This document shows positions 10,175 to 18,823 of a stretch of DNA of 64,000 nt, piece after piece. The notes below the pieces were generated by a model that saw nothing but the letters and a program-made list of their open reading frames with translations, was not told the origin of the DNA and made no database searches. The position numbers were made by a program, and so were the translations under genes. How positions within the stretch are numbered: the stretch's first letter is position 1; each line of letters opens with the position of its first letter. The stretch is from Pseudobutyrivibrio ruminis (lineage in GTDB: Bacteria; Bacillota; Clostridia; Lachnospirales; Lachnospiraceae): contig SVER01000011.1 of NCBI GenBank assembly GCA_015057315.1, positions 27,009-91,008 on the forward strand, given 5' to 3'.

Positions 10175-11035
10175 TTAATAGAATGTTTTCACTAACCCGC
10201 CAATTACAAGATCCCATCCATCTACTAAAATGAAAAGTAGCATTTTGAATGGTAATGAAATAGTTGTAGGTGGAAGCATCATCATACCCATAGACATAAG
10301 CACCGATGCAACTACCATATCAATAACAATAAAAGGAACATAAATCAAAAAGCCTATAATAAATGCGGCCCTAAGCTCTGATAAGATGAAGGATGGTACA
10401 AGGACTGTAAACGGAACCTCGTCTAATTCATCTAAGCTATAGGTGATACCTGCAATGTCACAAAACAAAGCCAAATCCTTTTCCTGAGTCTGTGGATACA
10501 TAAACTCTCTAACAGGAGTAATCGCTGCATCTATTGCTTCCTCCTGGGTAATTTCGCCTGCATCAAATGGATCAATTGCATCTGTTTTAATCTGAGTTAA
10601 AACAGGTGACATAATGAACAATGTTAAAAACAACGCCAACCCTATCAAAATCTGATTTGGAGGCGCTGTATTAGTTCCAATAGCAGCGCGAACAAAGTGA
10701 AGCACAATGACGCATCTGGTAAAGGATGTAAGCATTATCAGAATTGAAGGCGCTAAGGTAATGATAGTAAGAACAAGCAGCATTCTAAGTGTAGCTGTAA
10801 AATTACCGTCCTCACCATCAAATGTTAATGAAAAGCCCTTATTTCCGCTGCCGACAACCTCGTCCGATGCATTAGGTGCATTTTCAGTTGCACCATAGCC
10901 CTCGTTACTGGCCCCATATTCTGTACCATATTCAGTTGCATAAGCTTCCATGCTCCAAGTAAAAAGTGTATATGAAATAACAGCCAGTGAAAAAATCAGG
11001 CTAAAAATCACATACCCCTTCTTTAATTTTTTCAT
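10175..11035 (-). CDS. fliP: Flagellar export protein FliP
   Basis: Pore-forming subunit of the flagellar export gate. A cleavable signal peptide is visible (basic MKKLKKG, hydrophobic core, then MEAYA at about residue 33), followed by a Gly/Asn/Glu-rich stretch of about 40 residues before the conserved core. The core has LTSFTRCVIVLHF, QTPPNQ-like APPNQILIGLALF and a C-terminal SVLMSMGMMMLPP. At 286 residues it is somewhat longer than many FliP because of the N-terminal spacer. Gaps are 18 bases from fliO and 29 to fliQ. Confidence 0.96.
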   Translation of the reverse strand: MKKLKKGYVIFSLIFSLAVISYTLFTWSMEAYATEYGTEYGASNEGYGATENAPNASDEVVGSGNKGFSLTFDGEDGNFTATLRMLLVLTIITLAPSILIMLTSFTRCVIVLHFVRAAIGTNTAPPNQILIGLALFLTLFIMSPVLTQIKTDAIDPFDAGEITQEEAIDAAITPVREFMYPQTQEKDLALFCDIAGITYSLDELDEVPFTVLVPSFILSELRAAFIIGFLIYVPFIVIDMVVASVLMSMGMMMLPPTTISLPFKMLLFILVDGWDLVIGGLVKTFY

Positions 11036-11053
11036 AACAATCTCGCCGCCTAA

Positions 11054-11425
11054 TTATTTTTGTTTCTTGGAAAGCTTCTCTAAAACTGTTTTAAAATCAA
11101 CAGGTTGAATGCTTTCAACAGGCTCATCTAACTCTCTGAGCTGTGATGAGGATAATTCACCTAAAAGTGTAACCTCATCCTTACCTGTGGCAACTACGAA
11201 GTATTTATCCTCACCAGCTCTAATAATTTGTACAAATTTATTGTTTGATAGCCTGATAGCCTCAATTATCTCTAGATTTTTTTTTGCCCCCACTGTCTTT
11301 TGATATCCTGCAATCCACTTTGTGACAAAAGCGGTAAGTGCAAGAACCCCCACAAATACAAATAAGGCAAAAACCAATTGAAAGAAGCTTTCCCCCGCCG
11401 AAGAAAGAAGTATCATATTATCCAA
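11054..11425 (-). CDS. fliO: Flagellar assembly protein FliO
   Basis: Bitopic membrane protein that helps FliP assemble. At 123 residues it has one transmembrane segment near residues 14-36 and a small cytoplasmic domain with a FliO-like pattern (GAKKNLEIIEAIRLSNNKFV, then YFVVATGKDEVTLLGEL). Sequence conservation in this family is weak, so the call leans on size, topology and position between cheY and fliP. The start overlaps the end of cheY by 8 bases. Confidence 0.85.
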   Translation of the reverse strand: MDNMILLSSAGESFFQLVFALFVFVGVLALTAFVTKWIAGYQKTVGAKKNLEIIEAIRLSNNKFVQIIRAGEDKYFVVATGKDEVTLLGELSSSQLRELDEPVESIQPVDFKTVLEKLSKKQK

Positions 11426-11780
11426 TTACCTTCTTTACAGCTTCTAGTACACGCTCAGCCTGGAATGGCTTAACGATAAAGTCTTTTGCACCAGACTGAA
11501 TAGCTTCAATAACCATAGCCTGCTGACCCATAGCAGAGCACATAATAACACATGCGTTAGGATCCTTTTCCTTGATTGCCTTAAGGGCACCAATACCATC
11601 CATCTCAGGCATTGTGATATCAAGAAGTACAAGATCTGGAGAAAGCTCAGCATACTTATCAACAGCAATCTTGCCGTTTTCAGCTTCTCCGACTACATTG
11701 TAGCCATTCTTGGTGAGAATGTCCTTAATCATCATTCTCATAAATGCAGCATCGTCACAGATTAAAATGTTTTTTGCCAT
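11418..11780 (-). CDS. cheY: Chemotaxis response regulator CheY
   Basis: Single-domain receiver (120 residues) that, when phosphorylated by CheA, binds the flagellar switch. The acid pocket is Asp9/Asp10, the phospho-acceptor Asp54 (LVLLDITMPEMDG), the switch residue Ser82 and the invariant Lys104 (FIVKPF). It sits between fliY and fliO, the common place in clostridial flagellar clusters, next to the genes for its target FliM and its phosphatase FliY. Confidence 0.95.
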   Translation of the reverse strand: MAKNILICDDAAFMRMMIKDILTKNGYNVVGEAENGKIAVDKYAELSPDLVLLDITMPEMDGIGALKAIKEKDPNACVIMCSAMGQQAMVIEAIQSGAKDFIVKPFQAERVLEAVKKVIG

Positions 11781-11805
11781 GTCTTCATCTCCTTAAATAT
11801 ATTGT

Positions 11806-12993
11806 TTATTCTTTGATGATTTCTGTTATTCGTACACCAAAAGACTCCTCGATTACTACGACTTCGCCTTTTGCCACGTACTTGCCGTTCACAAGTACAT
11901 CTATTGGTTCACCGGCTATTTTATTTAGCTCGATGATGGTACCTGGTGCAAAATCCAAAATATCTTGGATTGTTTTATTGGTTCGACCTAACTCAACTGT
12001 AACCTCCAAAGGCACATCTAAGATTAAGTCGATATTCTCCTGAGCGAACTGTGCTGCAAAGCCAGGGCCGAAAGGAGAAAACTGTGCAGGCTGTACATTT
12101 ACCTGCTGCTGAGGTGGATACATATATTGTGGCATCATCATAGGCTGACCTTGTGGCATCTGCCCTGCCATCATATTTGGATCCATCTGTGGTGGTGGAG
12201 CAGCCTGTGGTGGTGGGGCTGCTGCCTCTGGTGCTGGTTGTGGTGCCGGCGCTTCTGCTGGTGCTTCTGCTATTCCGTCATCCACTGTAGACTTAGAATC
12301 AGACTCCATATTATTGAGTACTGAATCACACATCTCCTTGGCAAGTGAAATAGGATACAGCTGCATCATTTCACTGTCTACCAGTGTTCCAATTTCCATC
12401 TTAAAGGCTATTCTTACGAAATTGTCCTTTAAGAATTCGTCAATCTCACCCGCATCTATTGTAGCCAAATCTGTAAGAGTGGCTGTAGGAGGTGATATAT
12501 CTACCATTTTATTTAGCATAGATGAAAGGGATGTTGCACTTGCTCCCATCATCTGGTTCATGGCCTCTGATATTGCCGATAGATGAAGGTCTGTTATCTC
12601 ACCATCTATATTGGTGCCATCTCCACCCATCATCAGGTCTGTGATAACCTTTACGTCATCCTCTTTTAGTACAAGGATGTTAGAACCATCAAGGCCCTTA
12701 GTATAACCAATTCTAACTACAACGCAGGAATTATCATAATTAGATGCTAAATCTTCCCAGTTAGTTTCAGTAACAACCGGTGTTGATATTTCTACCTTTT
12801 GGTTAACCAAGGAGAAAAGTGTTGTTGCTGCACTTCCCATGCTGATATTGGCAACCTCACCAATTGTATCTATTTGCTGTTCAGAAAGTTCTCCACCGCC
12901 TCCTGACGATCCGCTTTCCGAAGGGCTTGCATCTGGAATACCCCCACTAAGTAGTGCATTAATCTCATCCTGTGATAATACACCGTCTCCCAT
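11806..12993 (-). CDS. fliY: Flagellar motor switch phosphatase FliY
   Basis: Switch protein that also dephosphorylates CheY-P. The N-terminus repeats the FliM-like CheY-binding peptide (LSQDEINALL). A CheC-type phosphatase domain follows with two intact active-site motifs of the form (D/S)x3Ex2N: Asp42-Glu46-Asn49 and Ser139-Glu143-Asn146. A Pro/Ala/Gln/Met-rich linker spans about 245-310. The C-terminal ~80 residues form a FliN/SpoA domain (LDVPLEVTVELGRT). Length is 395 residues. The ATG lies one base after the fliM stop, with an AGGAG site inside the end of fliM. Confidence 0.95.
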   Translation of the reverse strand: MGDGVLSQDEINALLSGGIPDASPSESGSSGGGGELSEQQIDTIGEVANISMGSAATTLFSLVNQKVEISTPVVTETNWEDLASNYDNSCVVVRIGYTKGLDGSNILVLKEDDVKVITDLMMGGDGTNIDGEITDLHLSAISEAMNQMMGASATSLSSMLNKMVDISPPTATLTDLATIDAGEIDEFLKDNFVRIAFKMEIGTLVDSEMMQLYPISLAKEMCDSVLNNMESDSKSTVDDGIAEAPAEAPAPQPAPEAAAPPPQAAPPPQMDPNMMAGQMPQGQPMMMPQYMYPPQQQVNVQPAQFSPFGPGFAAQFAQENIDLILDVPLEVTVELGRTNKTIQDILDFAPGTIIELNKIAGEPIDVLVNGKYVAKGEVVVIEESFGVRITEIIKE

Positions 12994-12994
12994 T

Positions 12995-13975
12995 CTACTG
13001 CTCCTCCCTAATGATTTGTGTCACTCTAACTGCGTAATCCTTACCTGATGCTCCTGGAAGGGCTTGGAACTTCTTTATATCGCCCACGAAAACATCTAGC
13101 TCTTGATCTACCTTAGTATCAAGTCTAACTATATCCCCAACTTGAAGTTGAGAGAAATCAGCTACCGTAATTGTACTATTACCAAGCACTGCGGTAACTG
13201 GTATCTTAGCGTGAGTAATTAGTGCTTCAACAGTCTCTGAATAATTCTCACCTGCTTTCTCCTTTTGACTACTATACCAGAATTTTGTGTTTAATTTGTC
13301 CATAACTGGCTCTAAAGTAATAAAAGGTAAACAAATATTCATAAGACCTTCTACATCGCCGATTTTTATATTTACTGTTACAATTGCAATCATCTCTGAC
13401 GGCGATATAATCTGTGCGAACTGGGAGTTTGTCTCAATTCTTTCAAGTCTAGGATGAACATCAAGTACGTTCTCCCAGGGCTCTCTAAGCAGGTCCACAC
13501 ATGAAGTCATAACTCTTTCTATAAGTAACAGCTCAATTTCTGAGAAATCTCTTATTTTATCAAGTGGTTCTCCTTCTCCTCCAAGCATTCTGTCAACCAT
13601 GGCAAAACCAAGATTCGAAGCCATTTCTACGATTATATTCCCCTCTAAGGGAGAAAAATCTACTACGCCTAAAAGTACAGGATTTGAAAGAGAGTTTGAA
13701 AACTCCATATAGGTAACAGCCTCGGAGTTCATTACCTCTACCTGTATATTTTTTCTAAGAAATATCGGTAAATTGGTGGAAAGTAATCTTCCGTAATGCT
13801 CGAAGATAATTTCCATTGTACGAAGATGTTCCTTAGAAAACTTGGATGGCCTTGCAAAATCATAATTCTTAACAGGCTTTTCTTTATTATTTTTTATTTC
13901 TTCTGCGTCTAGTTCACCGCTTGTTAAGGCGTTCAGCAGGTTGTCTATTTCGTTTTGTGAAAGAACGTCACCCAA
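12995..13975 (-). CDS. fliM: Flagellar motor switch protein FliM
   Basis: Rotor switch component that binds CheY-P. The N-terminal peptide LSQNEIDNLL fits the CheY-P-binding motif. The middle CheC-like domain has GGEGEPL and RDFSEIE patterns. A SpoA domain closes the protein (LQVGDIVRLDTKVDQELDVFV). Length is 326 residues. The start is TTG at 13975: it is the only start that keeps the CheY-binding peptide, and GGTGGTGAG lies about 6 bases upstream. Confidence 0.96.
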   Translation of the reverse strand: MGDVLSQNEIDNLLNALTSGELDAEEIKNNKEKPVKNYDFARPSKFSKEHLRTMEIIFEHYGRLLSTNLPIFLRKNIQVEVMNSEAVTYMEFSNSLSNPVLLGVVDFSPLEGNIIVEMASNLGFAMVDRMLGGEGEPLDKIRDFSEIELLLIERVMTSCVDLLREPWENVLDVHPRLERIETNSQFAQIISPSEMIAIVTVNIKIGDVEGLMNICLPFITLEPVMDKLNTKFWYSSQKEKAGENYSETVEALITHAKIPVTAVLGNSTITVADFSQLQVGDIVRLDTKVDQELDVFVGDIKKFQALPGASGKDYAVRVTQIIREEQ

Positions 13976-14053
13976 AGTTTTCTCACCACCATTCGTCCCA
14001 GTAATAATGTATTTCGGCTCATTTAAAGCCTCCTACGGCAAGAGCCTTACAGC

Positions 14054-14578
14054 TTATTGATAAGTCGCACTACTGAAGTTAACTCTTACAATAAATGCTG
14101 ATTTAAACAATCCCTGGAGAGCTTCAAGAATTTCTTCCTTTACCTCATCCTCGTTATTTTTCATATCATCAATAGTGTGATTCTTAACTATTGTATTTAT
14201 GGTATCTCTTATAACGCTGTCATAAGTTGCTAAAGAACCATCTGGAGCAATTGTTGCGTAATCCTCATTTGTACTGTCAAGAGATAACGATACACTAAGC
14301 ACAGCGTAATGAGTTCCTCCATCGCCACTATCAGCTAAGTTTATAGTAAGATTTTCGCCTGTATTAACGGCGTAATCTACCATATCGGATACATTTACTG
14401 CCAGTGAACCTGCGGTATCTCCAGCCACCAAATCCAAATCTATAGCTGAGCACACCTTTGTGATAAGTTCATTAGCTTTTTGCGTCTCTGGTATGATAGT
14501 TATTGTCAAAACAGCTGTAAGAACAAGATTAACAACAACCAGTGCAAGTATAACTACTGTAATCAAATTCTTCTTCAT
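14054..14578 (-). CDS. fliL: Flagellar basal-body protein FliL
   Basis: Stator-associated membrane protein that supports motor function. An N-terminal transmembrane segment spans residues 6-28, followed by an extracellular domain ending in VRVNFSSATYQ, matching the FliL pattern in which the last residues contain a V.F..... strand. Length is 174 residues. It lies between motB (12-base gap) and fliM (78-base gap). Conservation is modest; position supports the call. Confidence 0.88.
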   Translation of the reverse strand: MKKNLITVVILALVVVNLVLTAVLTITIIPETQKANELITKVCSAIDLDLVAGDTAGSLAVNVSDMVDYAVNTGENLTINLADSGDGGTHYAVLSVSLSLDSTNEDYATIAPDGSLATYDSVIRDTINTIVKNHTIDDMKNNEDEVKEEILEALQGLFKSAFIVRVNFSSATYQ

Positions 14579-14590
14579 GATTTGCCTTTC

Positions 14591-15493
14591 TTATTCATCT
14601 GTATTAGATGAATATGAGTTGTAAATTTTGATTTCAACACGTCTATTTCTTGCTCGTCCCTCTGCAGTGCTATTATCTGCTATAGGGACATATTCGCCTC
14701 GACCTGCGGATTTAATATAAGCAGGATTAAGATTAGTAACCTGTCGTATTCTTTCGGCAACATAAAGTGCTCTGTACATTGAAAGTACATCGTTATTCTC
14801 GTAAGTACCAGATTTCATTGGAACATTATCTGTATGTCCCTCTATTTCAATAATATTATTTGTATACTGTGAAAGTATTTTGGATAAATTATCAACTATA
14901 GGTATAGCATCTTCTGTAAGCACTGCCTTACCAGAATCAAAAAGCAAAGCACCATTAATGGTAATCATTACGTAATTTGCATTAAAATCAACTTCCACCT
15001 GATCCTGAAGACCATATTCTGAAAGCTTGCTTTCAATCTCTTCTGCAATGGACTCGCTTTCTGTAGCACCAGCTTCCTCTAAAGCTTCTTGTGCCTCTTC
15101 TACAGAAACGCCATTTGAGGTTTCCTCACCTTCATTTGAAGCAGAGCCATCTTCCTGTTGTTCTCCTTCATTTTGGGTATCGGTTGATCCCTCCTTTTCA
15201 TACTGCTCATCATCACCATCATGAACACTATTAAAATAATCATCAAACATTTCAAGCTGACTGATTCCAGAAGAAATCATCTGTCCCTCACCAATAGAGG
15301 TTCCGCCTGATGAAAATATACTAAAACTAGACTGGATACTTGCTATTACTTCCTGGAATTTCTCCGTATCTGTGCTACTCATAGAGAAAAGCAATACGAA
15401 GAAGCAAAGTAACAGGTTCATCAAGTCTGAGAAGGTGGCCATCCAGGCAGGAGAACCAGCAGGAGCCTCCTCTTGCTTTGGCTTCTTTGCCAT
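14591..15493 (-). CDS. motB: Flagellar stator protein MotB
   Basis: Peptidoglycan-anchored stator subunit. The N-terminal helix SDLMNLLLCFFVLLFSMSS carries the proton-carrying Asp23. A Glu/Ser/Gly-rich linker (about 90-155) leads to an OmpA-type peptidoglycan-binding domain with IEGHTDNVPM and GRGEYVPIADNSTAEGRARN. Length is 300 residues. It starts on TAATG, overlapping the motA stop. The small polar residues flanking Asp23 do not by themselves settle proton versus sodium use. Confidence 0.96.
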   Translation of the reverse strand: MAKKPKQEEAPAGSPAWMATFSDLMNLLLCFFVLLFSMSSTDTEKFQEVIASIQSSFSIFSSGGTSIGEGQMISSGISQLEMFDDYFNSVHDGDDEQYEKEGSTDTQNEGEQQEDGSASNEGEETSNGVSVEEAQEALEEAGATESESIAEEIESKLSEYGLQDQVEVDFNANYVMITINGALLFDSGKAVLTEDAIPIVDNLSKILSQYTNNIIEIEGHTDNVPMKSGTYENNDVLSMYRALYVAERIRQVTNLNPAYIKSAGRGEYVPIADNSTAEGRARNRRVEIKIYNSYSSNTDE

Positions 15494-16290
15494 TAGCCTT
15501 CACCTCCTCCATCGCCTCCGCCAATAGCTTCACGAGCTGAAGGTGGCAAGAAGGATTTAAGTTTTTCTTCTATTACTCGTGGGTTTTCACCTGCTTGAAT
15601 AGACAGCAAGCCCTCCACTGTAATACTCTTAGACATAGTCTCTAATCCACTGTTAACACCAAGCTTATTTCCTATAGGGCCTGTAAGCCAATTGGCAATT
15701 AGAGAACCATAAAGTGTTGTAAGTAAGGCAACGGCCATGTTAGGACCGATTGTAGATGCATCCTCAAGGTTCTTTAACATGTTAACCAGACCTACTAGGG
15801 TACCAATCATTCCCCAGGCTGGTCCCATTTCACCCCATTTAGACCAAAAGTTGATAACAACCTTATGTCTTGATTCCATATTATCAAGATCCGTTTCAAG
15901 AATAGCTCTTACAAGCTCAGGATCTGTACCATCTACTACTAAGTTAATTCCTTTTTTTAGGAATTCATCATCTATACTATGTGCTGCCTCTTCTAGGGCA
16001 AGTATACCCTCTTTTCTGGAAATATTGGCCAGATTAATGATTTGAGAAATACTATCAGCTGGGCTTACTACCTTTGGTTCATTAATAGCTAAAGTGATAC
16101 CCTTTAGTCCACCAATGAAGTCCGCCATCTTATTACACGCCAAACAAGAAGACAATGAACCACCAATTGTGATAATAACTGATGGAACGTCTATGAAGTT
16201 TGCCATTGCTGCGACACCACCGGATGAAACGATTCCGAAGATAACCATTACAACACCCAGTACCAAACCAGCTAAAGTAGCTATATCCAA
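15493..16290 (-). CDS. motA: Flagellar stator protein MotA
   Basis: Membrane subunit of the stator. It has four hydrophobic segments and the cytoplasmic region with family residues (EAAHSIDDEFLKKGINLVVDG). The ExbB-like segment GEMGPAWGMIGTLVGLVNML is present. I prefer TTG 16290, giving MDIATLAGLVLG as in other clostridial MotA, with GGTGAG about 4-5 bases upstream. GTG codons at 16302 and 16299 are alternatives (269 residues). It is the first gene after the long flgE terminator hairpin and has its own promoter. Confidence 0.94.
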   Translation of the reverse strand: MDIATLAGLVLGVVMVIFGIVSSGGVAAMANFIDVPSVIITIGGSLSSCLACNKMADFIGGLKGITLAINEPKVVSPADSISQIINLANISRKEGILALEEAAHSIDDEFLKKGINLVVDGTDPELVRAILETDLDNMESRHKVVINFWSKWGEMGPAWGMIGTLVGLVNMLKNLEDASTIGPNMAVALLTTLYGSLIANWLTGPIGNKLGVNSGLETMSKSITVEGLLSIQAGENPRVIEEKLKSFLPPSAREAIGGGDGGGEG

Positions 16291-16365
16291 AACTCTCACC
16301 ACCCCGTAATTTTTTAGAAAATCTAGCCAAATTGCATGGAATTACGCGCTTTAACTTTTGTGTAT

Positions 16366-16394
16366 ATTTTACTAGATTTAAACTTTATTGTCTA
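16366..16394 (-). promoter_or_regulatory. Sigma-A-like promoter of motA
   Basis: On the minus strand TAGACA (16389-16394) is followed 17 bases later by TAAAAT (16366-16371). The site lies about 75 bases upstream of motA and downstream of the flgE terminator hairpin, so it would restart transcription for the motA-to-cheA part of the cluster. It is predicted from sequence only. Confidence 0.6.
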
Positions 16395-16506
16395 CTTTTA
16401 TACATAAAATCCTCTCATATTATTGTGTTTTTTCCATGTCCTAACCACTAAATATAGAATATTCACAAAATTTTTAAAATTTCATTACACAATCATTCTA
16501 CGCGGC

Positions 16507-16612
16507 CTCCAAAACAAAAACCAGATTGTTACGCTCTCAAGCCTTAGTATTACTCCGTCGCGAAATTGCTCCTCGAGTAACACTAAGAGCTTGATAGCTA
16601 CAATCTGGTTTT
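16507..16612 (-). terminator. Long hairpin terminator after flgE
   Basis: An imperfect inverted repeat with arms of about 36 bases: the outer parts AACCAGATTGT and ACAATCTGGTT pair perfectly, and CTTAGTATTACTC pairs with GAGTAACACTAAG with one wobble. The loop is about 20 bases. Read on the minus strand it starts 25 bases after the flgE stop and is followed by TTTTTGTTTT, so it works as an intrinsic terminator on paper. The stem is far longer than a terminator needs. Confidence 0.75.
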
Positions 16613-16636
16613 ATCTAGATTTTATTTGTTCAACAA

Positions 16637-18316
16637 TTATCGTTTAAGGTTGATAAGTTCTTCAAGCATTGTGTCGGATACGGTGATGATACGTGAGTTT
16701 GCCTGGAAACCACGTTGAGTGGTAATCATGTCGGTGAACTCTGCAGAAAGGTCTACGTTAGCCATTTCAAGCTGTCCTGTGTTCATAGAAGAACCATCAG
16801 CTGAAATGTCAACTCCGATACCATCAAACTCTCCTGAGTTAAGTGTTGTCTTGTAACAGTTGTTACCAATTTCTTCAAGACCAGATGCGTTTGCGAATTG
16901 AGCAGCTGCAATCTGTCCTAAAAGAACTGTGTTACCATTTGAATAAGAACCATAAATCCTACCGTCATTAGATACTGAAAGACCTGTCATGGTACCAAGC
17001 TTCTTACCTTCGCCTCTCATAATTGTTCCATCTGGAACACCACGGTTTGCAACAGCTGTTGATGTACCGCCGTTATCATAATTCATAAGCTGAGCAAAAT
17101 CGATAGAGATATCAGATAGAGCCTGATTAATTTCAGGTGGCTGCTCAGGATCTGTTGTGCTTCTATTAGGTCCAAGAAGGGAAGTATGTAATGTTATTTT
17201 TTTACTTCCTGTAGCTCCTGCATAAATCAAATTACCTTCTTTTGTATCAAACTGAAGCTCTGATGCTGCAAAGGTAATATCTAACTTTTCTGTAGCCGCA
17301 TCATAGCTTACGCCTAATACCGCTCTATCATCATCCAATCCACATGCCTGAGCTAAAGAAATTGGTGCTGCCCCAGCAGTACTACTAACAAATTTTTTAG
17401 TTTTTGCATCAAATGTGTAGTCAGAAACACCACCATAGCTGAATGTCTGTGGATTTGTTGTACTTGAAGCAGTAAATCCATCACTAAGGGAATAGCTACG
17501 TTTAAATTCTTCTGTAGTATCTCCACCAAAAATCTTATCAAGAGTATGAGGCTCTCCAGTTGTAACCTCTTCATTTAAATAATTAGCCAAAATATCTACA
17601 TTATTCTTGTCAGTAATTCCTGTTAAGCTCACTGAATATTTTCCCATAGTCTCATCTTCAAGCTTAATAGAAAACTTTGCAGTATATGGATATCCCAGGT
17701 TATCATAAAGAGTAAAGGAACGAATATATCCACCTGATGATTTAAATTGCGAATCATATTTGTCAAGCACTCCACTAAAGCTAGCTTCTGTAGTAGCTTC
17801 TGGTGGAGATGTTAGATTTGCCGGTTGCATAACACGCAAAGGAGTAACAGTATTTTTAGTGATAACCGAAGGATTATCAGGATCAACCTGCCATCCCATA
17901 ACAAGGTAACCAGTTGTTGTCATAGCAAGGTTACCATTACCATCAATATAGAATGAACCAGCTCTTGTAAATACGTTCTCAGAACCATTATTTACTACAA
18001 AAAAGTTGGTTGTATTAGTGTCAGATAATCTAATATCAAGGGCATCACCAGTAGACTGGGCAGCGCCTGATGAAGTAACAGATATTTTTGTTGCTCCATT
18101 AGTAACACCAAGACCAATCTGCTTAGCATTTACACCACCACGGGTTGCAGTGGCACCAGATGCCTGTGAAGTTGTCTGATACATAATATCAGAAAACGTT
18201 GTTGAAGATGATTTGAACGCAACTGTGTTAACGTTAGAGATGTTATTACCAATAACATCCATTTTTGTCTGATGTGTCTTAAGACCTGCCACACCAGAGA
18301 AAAGTGATCTCATCAT
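16637..18316 (-). CDS. flgE: Flagellar hook protein FlgE
   Basis: Subunit of the flagellar hook. The N-terminal rod/hook signature MMRSLFSGVAGLKTHQTKMD and NNISNVNTVAFKS is followed by a large variable middle. The C-terminus carries NVDLSAEFTDMITTQRGFQA and a final amphipathic helix. Length is 559 residues, large for FlgE, reflecting extended D1/D2 domains. The start is ATG 18316: AGGAGG lies 9 bases upstream, while the frame upstream of it has no family character. Confidence 0.96.
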   Translation of the reverse strand: MMRSLFSGVAGLKTHQTKMDVIGNNISNVNTVAFKSSSTTFSDIMYQTTSQASGATATRGGVNAKQIGLGVTNGATKISVTSSGAAQSTGDALDIRLSDTNTTNFFVVNNGSENVFTRAGSFYIDGNGNLAMTTTGYLVMGWQVDPDNPSVITKNTVTPLRVMQPANLTSPPEATTEASFSGVLDKYDSQFKSSGGYIRSFTLYDNLGYPYTAKFSIKLEDETMGKYSVSLTGITDKNNVDILANYLNEEVTTGEPHTLDKIFGGDTTEEFKRSYSLSDGFTASSTTNPQTFSYGGVSDYTFDAKTKKFVSSTAGAAPISLAQACGLDDDRAVLGVSYDAATEKLDITFAASELQFDTKEGNLIYAGATGSKKITLHTSLLGPNRSTTDPEQPPEINQALSDISIDFAQLMNYDNGGTSTAVANRGVPDGTIMRGEGKKLGTMTGLSVSNDGRIYGSYSNGNTVLLGQIAAAQFANASGLEEIGNNCYKTTLNSGEFDGIGVDISADGSSMNTGQLEMANVDLSAEFTDMITTQRGFQANSRIITVSDTMLEELINLKR

Positions 18317-18405
18317 AATGAATGACCTCCTCAAAGCAAAGTGCACTTGAGGTGACTGCTTGCCCCATCTGTCAGTCAGGGACAATTAGCTTCCATAAGG
18401 TCCAG

Positions 18406-18807
18406 CTAAACTATAACAGCACCGTCAATATTTGTAAAAATGTTTTCTTCTGATTCAGTCTGATCCATAGCAGTTACTACTGTCTGGTTAGGTACATTGA
18501 CTATGAATGCAAGTGTATCTACTAAAACCAGAGAATCAGTTATACCCTTAGCCTGTGCCTTTTGAACACCTTCCTCTAATCTAAGAGATTGCTCCTCAGA
18601 TAGAACGATATTTCTGTCATCAAGCCTTTGGGTTGCATGCTTAGAGAATTTTAATTCAGAAGCACTTTCAAGCTTCTGCTTAAAAATATCTTCAAAGCTT
18701 GCGCCATTTAAGTTGCCAAGTGGTCTAGACTCAGCAGCTGGATTTAGATAAGTTCCAGCAACTTGCTCTATGGAGGTGAAATTAGGATTAATACTTATAT
18801 TACTCAT
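18406..18807 (-). CDS. Flagellar operon protein (TIGR02530 type)
   Basis: A 133-residue soluble protein found between flgD and flgE in many Firmicutes. Recognisable parts are FEDIFKQKLE, LKFSKHATQRLDDRNI and a C-terminal VLVDTLAFIVNVPNQTVVTA. Its exact role is not established; co-location with hook genes suggests hook assembly or its regulation. Gaps are 16 bases from flgD and 89 bases to the flgE ATG. Confidence 0.88.
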   Translation of the reverse strand: MSNISINPNFTSIEQVAGTYLNPAAESRPLGNLNGASFEDIFKQKLESASELKFSKHATQRLDDRNIVLSEEQSLRLEEGVQKAQAKGITDSLVLVDTLAFIVNVPNQTVVTAMDQTESEENIFTNIDGAVIV

Positions 18808-18823
18808 GTTACCCTCCTAAGCT

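Larger units (their letters stand above)
16303..16636. other. Intergenic region between flgE and motA
   Basis: This 334-base gap holds the long hairpin and the motA promoter described separately. The small gene flbD, which often lies here in related clusters, was looked for on the minus strand; no open frame of fitting length and composition was seen. Confidence 0.7.

Noticed and set aside
16303..16636. flbD
   Set aside because: Looked for because of its usual place before motA; no frame of right length or sequence was seen.
18317..18385. Longer FlgE starting upstream
   Set aside because: The extra 23 codons have no hook-protein character, and AGGAGG lies just before the ATG at 18316.
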